Of a DNA stretch of 62,839 nucleotides, positions 56,521 to 62,839 are shown one piece after another. Under the pieces are notes generated by a model. It made no database searches. It was not told the origin of the DNA and was given only the letters and a program-made list of their open reading frames with translations. Source of the DNA: Haplomitrium mnioides (taxonomy: Eukaryota; Marchantiophyta; Haplomitriopsida; Calobryales); contig JBNGIS010020677.1 of assembly GCA_049999725.1 (NCBI GenBank), forward strand, positions 1 to 62,839. Direction: 5' to 3'. Position numbers and translations under genes: made by a program. The first letter of the stretch is position 1. Every line of letters starts with the position of its first letter.

Positions 56521-57329
56521 GATTGATCAAGTTCTAGAGCATTGGCTTGAGATGCTATTTTCTCTAAAGTGTAAAAGAGTGAAAATAAGGAGGAAAATTT
56601 GTCTGATAAAAAGTTGAACAGAAGGCAGAAAATAGAAAAATCACAAAGAAAGGCAAAAACAACCATGACAGTTTAAACTGAAAAGTGAACTCACGACAAT
56701 GGAAAGAAACTTTCCATTGTTGCTCATTTTGTACCCAAATTTCAAAAAATGCATTTTCCCTCTAAAAAGTGATTTAGAGAGCTTTTGACATATAGGTTTG
56801 TCTAGTGCAAAAAAAAAAGGTTTGTATATAAAGCATTGCTCGCTTCTATATTTTTAATTTCTTTTTCCATTTCTTTCACAAAAATTTCACTATTTTGTCA
56901 TTTTGTGATATTTTCTTCAAAAACACATCTTTTGAGTATACTAGTAGGAATTAAGAATATTTGTTAAAATAATTTCTTCAATTTCCTTTTTTTCACTCTT
57001 ATTTTTAGATAGCTTGATTGTTCAAGGGAAAAAAAGGTTAGAATCTCAAGATTCATGTTTGAAGAAAAGTGTTACTTTTGGCTGATAGCTAAAGATAGTT
57101 TCAAACTGTTGTTTTGAAGAGGTCAGCGTTGGAATGCCTAAAGTGTCAAGTATGATGGCAAGTATTTTGGGAAAAAAATTGGCAGTTGTTGAATCATATA
57201 CATTGACAAAGGAAGATCAAGTAAGTGAACCCTATGTGCGCATAAGATCAATGATTGAACTCTATGTATGTCGGTTGGGTTTGTCAAATTTTTGTGGTTA
57301 AATCGACCTAGTACAACACTTTGAGCCCA

Positions 57330-58341
57330 AGACTGATCAACTTGGTGCACAAGAGTGGCAAAGAGGGTAAAATTAGTTTAATGAGTCATCTAGAGTCTGA
57401 AGAAAGCAGATTTGTTCAGATCCATTGGAGGGCTGGTCTAGTTTGACGCATGAAAGAGAAATCACTTGAGAGGTCATCGACAAGATTTGGAGTAAAAGGC
57501 TTCACCCTTGGCTTCCAAATTGCATGTTCTTTGTATTCTTATATGTTATTTTTCTCCATGTGTAATTTGTCCTCAGTGCTATGTTTACCCTGTATCTTCG
57601 TTGAGTATAATATAGTGTAATATTAGTTTTTTATTTTATTGATTTATTCCATTGTATTTTTTTAGTGTATTTTGTTATGTTTTATGCTGATTTGTCTACT
57701 CTACTATGTTCCCCTTCTTTCCTATTCTTCCATCTTTTCTTTCTTTCTCTTCCTCCTACCTTGTAGCTATCTCGCAATTGGAACGCAATTCGGTGTCATG
57801 CAAGGCATCTCTGAGGAAAAAACTCAAGAAGATGGGGGCAGAAAATTGAGAAGGAACCAACAGGTGGAGAGAGGCAAAGTAGGGATCCGAGGTGCACAAT
57901 TGAGGAACTGGAGAGAGGTCTTAGAAGGAAGACTGAGATAGCGCGAGGAAGGAGCGACAACAAAACTTGATTAAGGCAAGAATGGTGATGAGAATTTGAC
58001 AAGAAGAGGGACCACGCAAGCCATCTTGCTCTTTTCTTGGACAAATTCCTCCCCTTTGTTTATCCCTTGTTTTCTTCTCTTACTTATTTGCCCTTATAAA
58101 TTTAGCATTTTATTATTTTCCCATTAGTGTAAAAGTTGTGAAAGGTGCTCTATTCACCCTATCCGATAGGGGTTTTGATTTTTTTTATTATTCTATTTAA
58201 GTCATTCTTATATTATATTATATTATATTGTTAAGCCGATTACTCTTCTTCCCTTGCCTGATAGTCTTTGTGGAAATTTCTACTCTTATTTTTTAATCTA
58301 TTTTAATTTATTAATTGATTGTATTCTAATATATATATATT
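57330..58341. other. Spacer, no gene recognised
   Basis: The end of homology with copy 1 is near 57,300. Short frames at 57,672-57,941 and 57,796-58,044 overlap on opposite strands and look like chance. Confidence 0.5.
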
Positions 58342-58349
58342 TATTTATT

Positions 58350-58381
<32 letters not shown>
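58342..58381. repeat. (ATT)n microsatellite at the copia B edge
   Basis: ATT/ATA triplets running directly into the 3' LTR of copia B. Confidence 0.85.
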
Positions 58382-58382
<1 letters not shown>

Positions 58383-58506
58383 GTTGTAGCATATGAGAGA
58401 CACACAGCAATAGACAGCGCCGCACCTTTACTTCATAGATGGAATCTCTCTCTGAATGTTGTACATAACCCTATCTATATATAGGGTTCATCCTAGTCCT
58501 ATAACA
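58382..58506 (-). repeat. 3' LTR of copia B (125 bp)
   Basis: Sense start TGTTATAGGACTAGGATGA, end TATGCTACAACA. The CTATATATAG inside ACCCTATATATAGATAGGGT is a candidate TATA box. The limits rest on TG/CA ends and the polypurine tract, since the partner is outside the window. Confidence 0.75.
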
Positions 58507-58520
58507 CTCCCCCTTGACTG
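58507..58520 (-). other. Polypurine tract of copia B
   Basis: Sense CAGTCAAGGGGGAG directly before the 3' LTR. Confidence 0.75.
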
Positions 58521-58948
58521 ATTCTTCTAATCGAATCAATCACAATTCTAGGACTAGTCTGAATCAATATACTCCTACATGTGTGGTCTCATTAAAACCC
58601 TCTTGCTTTCTTCTGAGGGAAAGAGTGCCACCACATGTAGGGTATTTACATCAAAAATAGATTGTTTGTGGTGTATCATGTATGTAACAACAGTATCATT
58701 GAGTTATCACTCAAATCTCTGTTGTAATGTTGTCGATAGCGTTGTGTTGGTGGTGGCTCCTTGCATCTGTATGGACAACTTGTTGAGCCCTCATCTGTCT
58801 TATGAAAAACATGTGTACATCATTAGTGTTGCACGTAGTGTCACATGAGTATCTGTAAAAAAAATCACATGGTTAAAACATGTATACTCAATAACAGAAA
58901 GCATGGTATAAAATCTGAAAATAATCAGAATCAAATAAAATTGATATG

Positions 58949-60115
58949 TCAATTTTGCTTTTTGTTGAGTTCAGATAATTTTCGTAGACCAATTCCTTCT
59001 GTATGTGCCCTATGTAGGGTAGTAGGTAGGGGTTTGGTGAAAATGTCAACCCTATTGTCTTTGCTTGGTATCCATTGCACCTTAATCTGTTCACCATGCT
59101 GTTCATGAGTATAGAAGAATTTAGGGGCAATGTGTTTGATTCTATCCCCTTTAATGAATCCTTGGGCTATTTGTTCAACATATGGTCTGTTATCTTCATA
59201 GAGTACTGTAGGTGATTGTATAAGTTGTTGTCCAGTATTAGAGTTGATGTGATCAATCAACTGTCTTAGCCAAATACCTACTCTACTAGCCTCGTATAAG
59301 GCTATAATTTCGGCATGATTAGTAAATGTTGTGGTGATGGTCTGTTTTGTGCTTTTCCATGAAATAGCTGTACCCCCTTTAAGGAATACATATCCTGTTT
59401 GTGATTTGGCATCATCAGGGTCAGATAAGTATTCGGCATCAGCATAGCCAATGATGTCGTTTTCTGCATTTTTTGGGAAGAATAGACCCATGTCTACAGT
59501 GCCTTTCAGGTATCTGAAAATTCTTTTTATGCCATTCCAATGGCGTATAATTGGTTGTGAGCTATGTCTTGCCATTAGGTTTACAGCAAAAGCAATGTCG
59601 GGTCTGGTCTGATTTGCCAGGTACATTAATGCTCCTATGGCTGATAGGTATGGCTTCTCTGGTCCAAGTGTGGGTTCCGCTTCCTTCCTTTGGGAGAACA
59701 TGTCTTTTGTGGGATCTGAAGATCTCATTTCCATAGGCGTGCTCATTGGATGAGCTTTTTCCATGTTGAATTGTTTTAGCATTTTCGATGTGTAAGTTGA
59801 CTGGTGTATCAGAATGCCATCATGTAAGTGTTCGAATTGTATTCCCAAGCAGAAGTCAGGTTTGCCAATATCTCGCATTTCAAAGATATTTTTCAGTTTC
59901 TTAATAGTGTCGGAGGTCAGGTATGGTGTCCCAAAAATGTTGATATCGTCTACATAGATTGCCACTATAACGTATTCTGGGGTTTTTTGTTTCATGAATA
60001 GGCACGGGGCAATGTCGTCATTTGTAAAATTCATTGCCATCATTTCTGATTTGAATCGTTGATACCAATTTCTTCCACTTTGCTTGAGGCCATACATTGA
60101 TCTCATGACCTGGAC
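58949..60115 (-). pseudogene. Copia B second half of RT and RNase H
   Basis: One open frame: VQVMRSMYGLKQSGRNWYQR, then YVIVAIYVDDINIFGTPYLT with the catalytic YVDD intact, PDFCLGIQFEHLHDGILIHQ, ALMYLANQTRPDIAFAVNLM, and GYADAEYLSDPDDAKSQTGY, the start of RNase H with its first Asp. Next are ISWKSTKQTITTTFTNHAEI with the active-site Glu and VLYEDNRPYVEQIAQGF with the Asp of LYEDN. It ends SKDNRVDIFTKPLPTTLH. Intact in itself, but it is out of frame with the array upstream by a shift near 60,120. Confidence 0.9.
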
Positions 60116-60705
60116 TGCCATTTGAGGGTTCGATCGATTTGATGCCATTTTTGTAGCATTTGTTGAATGCTTTGTCGATGGAATGCTCCATGTACACATG
60201 ATCGATGTGGGACTAAAGGTCCATTGTCATGGTGTTTGTTCAGCTTTCTTGCGGGTTGGAATGAAGGTCCTTTCTTTTGCCAATCTGCCATGCATGTTGA
60301 TGGGACTGAAGGTCCTCTGTTGGACTACGTGCTCAGCAATTGCGCTGGCTAGACTAAAGGTCTTGATATCGCAGTGTTAAGCATGTTGTTCATTGTATGG
60401 CGCTTTCTCTTTGTCATGAGGACAGTAGGTCCTTTCTTTTGTAGCCATTTGTGGACTATAGGTCCTGTTGCAGATTTATGTGTGTGAGGGACAGAAGGTC
60501 TAACCTCATATATTTTGAAGTGAGGGACAGAAGGTCCAACCTCAGCTGTTTGGTATTGAGGGACAAAATGTCCAACCTCAGATGTTTGGCATTGAGGGAC
60601 AAAAGGTCCAACCTCATATGTGTGGCATTGAGGGACAAAAGGTCCAACCTCAGATGTTTTCTTCTCCCCCTCAATGTGAAATGATAGCCTTGATATGAGT
60701 TCTGG
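60116..60705 (-). repeat. GPxV repeat array inside copia B RT
   Basis: Eleven units. The plus-strand starts of the 13-nt cores are 60,633, 60,597, 60,561, 60,525, 60,489, 60,453, 60,420, 60,351, 60,303, 60,258 and 60,209. Spacings are 36 x5, 33, 69, 48, 45, 49, the same order as in copia A with fewer 48-bp units. In frame with upstream RT it reads SEVGPFVPQCHTYEVGPFVP and later QKKGPSFQPA and DNGPLVPHRS. Stops lie after units 8 and near 60,330. Flanking text, SRLSFHIEGEKKT before it, aligns with copia A and, more weakly, with copia C. Confidence 0.88.
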
Positions 60706-61515
60706 AGGTGCCTTTATATAGATCTAAGAGTCAAGTATGTCGTATAGGTAGGCTGTAATAACGCCCATGATGTGCATTATGAGGTTCCGTTGAATGGCGA
60801 ATGCTATCATATATCTGTATGTAATGGAGTCCATTACGGGTGAATACGTCAGGTTGTAGTCTCTGCCAGGTATTTGAGTGTATCTTTTTGCAACGAGTCT
60901 GGCCTTGTATCTGGTGACATCGCCCTTTGCATTTCTTTTTCTGACAAATATGAATCTGTAGTCGGTCAGAGTCATGTCGGGCGTTGCTGGAGTGATGGAG
61001 CCAAAAACTTGGCGATGAATCAGAGAATCTAGCTCTGAGTTAATCGCTTGTTCCCATTGTGGCCAGTCTTGTCTGGATTGTGCGTCCCGTACGGAGATGG
61101 GATCTGGTGTATTGTCATCTATACTTTGAGATACTGAGTAGGCAAACATGTCGTCTATGTCTGTTTTGTCTCTTGTCCAGATATGGCCGGTATGCGAGTA
61201 GCCGATGGATATCTCGTCATTGTCTGGAATTGTTGATCTCAACGTGTCCGATGTTCTGTCTTGGGTTGGTAGTATGTCGATATTGGTGTGATGTGATTGG
61301 CCGGGTTTCAGCTTATTTTTGGAGCCAAGCGGGCATCCTCTTTTGGCTTTGGGCGCAATATCAGTAGCAGGTCTGGATTCTTTTTGTAGTCTTGCATGTG
61401 CATTTGCTGCGTTGATATGGGATTTGGTAATATCTGCTACATCACTGAATGCGTCTGGTGTTTTGGCTAATGTCTGTTGGATGTGAAGTATTTTTTGTAC
61501 TTCATAGTCAGATTG
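60706..61515 (-). pseudogene. Copia B linker and first half of RT
   Basis: The 61,242-60,724 frame reads ISIGYSHTGHIWTRDKTDID, DWPQWEQAINSELDSLIHRQ, VTRYKARLVAKRYTQIPGRD and YNLTYSPVMDSITY. Motif A is HIMGVITAYLYDILDS, where the catalytic Asp is Gly as in copia A. A TAG, apparently from CAG, interrupts it, then IYIKAPPELISR continues in frame. The linker upstream (61,500-61,250) carries PKAKRGCPLGSKNKLKPG. Confidence 0.88.
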
Positions 61516-62839
61516 TCATGTCCTGGCATCAGGTTGAAGGATCAAGTTTTTATGCCATATCAGTTCCTCTGTATGTGTAGTTGGGTTGGTAGACGTGTCC
61601 TGTGTTAAGGGTGGGAACATATCCTCAAAGAATTGGCAATCCGCGAATCGTGATTTGAAAACATCGGATGTGCTGGGTTCGAGGTATCGAATTATTGATG
61701 GGGATTCAAAACCAATATATATCCCTCTGTGACGCTGTGGTCCCATTTTGGTTTGGTTGGGGCCGAGGATTGGTACCATGACCAGACATCCGAAGGTACG
61801 GAGGTGTGTAATGTTGGCGGGTATGCCTATCGCAAGTCGGTGTGGTGAGTAACTGTTGAAGGCTGATGGTCTGAATTTTATTAGGGTGGCTGCATGCAGT
61901 ACGGCATGGCCTCATGCGGATGTAGGAAGGCTCGTATTCAGCAGTAGCGGTCGAGCGATAAGTTGTATACGTTTAATTGCCGATTCAGCTATCCCATTCT
62001 GGAAATGGACGTGGGGTACTGAGTATTGGATATCTATACTTGCTGATGTGCAGAATTTGTCGAATGTTTTAGACGAAAATTCGCCGGCGTTGTCAACTCT
62101 GAGAGTTCGGATCGGGTGTTTGGAGAATTGTGTGGTTAGCTTTAGGATTTGTGAGAGTAGTTTGGGGAATACCATATTTTTGGTTGTGAGTAGAGATACT
62201 TGTGACCACTTTGATGATGCATCAATGGTTAATAGAAAATATTTGAATGGCCCGGATGGAGGGTGAATAGGTCCACAAACGTCTGCATGGATCCGTTCAA
62301 GGAATCGGGGGATTTGTCTGGTTGTTTTTTTGTATTGGATGTACGATCTTAAGTTTTCCTTGTGCACATGCCATGCATGGAGATGTGGGGGATAACGGTT
62401 GTACATTGTCAGGAATGCATATGTTGTCATGTTTTAGTTTGTAAAACATGTCTTTGCTTGGGTGTTCGAGTCGATTATGCCAGAGTTGAGCATTCGAGAT
62501 TCGTATTGAGGATGTAATGTATGAATAAATGTGTGTCATGTACAGTCCGAGTGGAGACAGAGGGAAGGTTTCTTGTATTTGCATATTAAGTCCTGTTGGT
62601 AGCATAATATGTAAGACTTCTGTGTTAGATGTCATGCCTGTTTGAATGTGATATCCGTTTTGTCGGATATCTCGGAAGCTGATAAGGTTCCTTGTGGCTG
62701 TGGGTGTGTATATGGCTGAAGGAATGTTCAGTATGGTTCCGTTTGGGAATCGTACTGTGGCTGGGCCATAGCCTTCTTCTATTTGGTTATGGCCGGTGAT
62801 AGTTGTCATTTGTCGAGAAGAAGGAGTGATCAAAGAGAA
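61516..62839 (-). pseudogene. Copia B integrase, 5' end outside window
   Basis: 62,833-62,297 carries MTTITGHNQIEEGYGPATVR, SAIYTPTATRNLISFRDIRQ and the zinc-binding WHNRLEHPSKDMFYKL and CMACAQGKL. 62,430-61,912 has RIHADVCGPIHPPSGPFKYF (first Asp), TLRVDNAGEFSSKTFDKFC (second Asp) and HVHFQNGIAESAIKR (Glu), so all three catalytic acids are intact. A Trp codon has become a stop at about 61,915. After a shift, FGCLVMVPILGPNQTKMGPQ and GIYIGFESPSIIRYLEPSTS follow. Only about two frameshifts and a few stops separate it from an open frame. Confidence 0.9.

Larger units (their letters stand above)
58382..62839 (-). mobile_element. Copia element B, runs off right edge
   Basis: Minus-strand relative of copia A and the least decayed element here. 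Present are the 3' LTR (58,382-58,506), polypurine tract, 3' untranslated part and pol from RNase H back to just after the protease. Gag, protease and the 5' LTR lie beyond 62,839. It carries the same repeat array at the same RT position as copia A. Confidence 0.92.

Noticed and set aside
58382-62839. Assigning copias A and B to a named plant lineage such as Ale
   Set aside because: Short LTRs hint at it, but without a tree the name would be a guess.
1-62839. tRNA or rRNA genes
   Set aside because: No cloverleaf-like or rRNA-like conserved blocks were noticed on either strand; a covariance-model search was not possible here.

Overview
This is eukaryotic nuclear DNA from a land plant with a repeat-rich genome. 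The evidence is plant-type Ty1/copia and Ty3/gypsy elements nested in one another, AT-rich spacer, dense minisatellites and two 100-N assembly gaps (36,150-36,249 and 49,797-49,896). A gymnosperm, fern or lycophyte would fit, but the species cannot be told from the sequence. I see no intact single-copy host gene, tRNA, rRNA or CRISPR. Names A-G are mine.

Layout: 1-1,975 AT-rich spacer with a 52-bp minisatellite. 1,980-3,678 copia F, a minus-strand fragment with one LTR. About 4,440-21,638 gypsy E (minus strand, ~2.1-kb LTRs), split by complete copia D (plus strand, 8,049-14,269, 1.15-1.19-kb LTRs). 21,639-24,466 unrecognised spacer and minisatellite. 24,467-31,090 copy 1 of a decayed intron-containing gene (minus) that resembles a DNA N4/N6-methylase, split by short-LTR element G (plus, 26,267-30,695). 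31,091-35,300 upstream repeats, a minisatellite and a DUF7869-like pseudogene (plus). 35,306-42,271 copia C (minus, ~250-bp LTRs). 42,272-45,351 a 22-bp perfect hairpin and a gypsy RT fragment (minus). 45,352-56,520 copy 2 of the methylase-like gene (minus), split inside a short intron by copia A (plus, 46,197-53,291, 108/110-bp LTRs). 57,330-58,381 spacer ending in (ATT)n. 58,382-62,839 copia B (minus, 125-bp LTR), running off the right edge.

Two systems stand out. First, copias A and B are related short-LTR elements with an array inserted in reverse transcriptase, just after the IYMKAPPEL segment and before the YGLKQSG segment. The array has 11-14 units built on GGAC-N5-GTCC, which also reads Gly-Pro-x-Val. 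Unit spacings are nearly all multiples of three and follow the same order in both copies. Both also carry Gly where the motif A catalytic Asp belongs. Copia C has a short unexpanded version with one unit. Second, the methylase-like gene occurs twice with matching exons and with palindromic minisatellites in two corresponding introns.

Copias F, A and C and element G share a primer-site core TTATCARCA, and A and G share an identical 10-nt polypurine tract. This suggests that G, which has no recognisable pol, was moved by A-like copia machinery. Almost every coding region is broken by stops and frameshifts, many of the G-to-A or C-to-T kind expected from methylated, silenced DNA.
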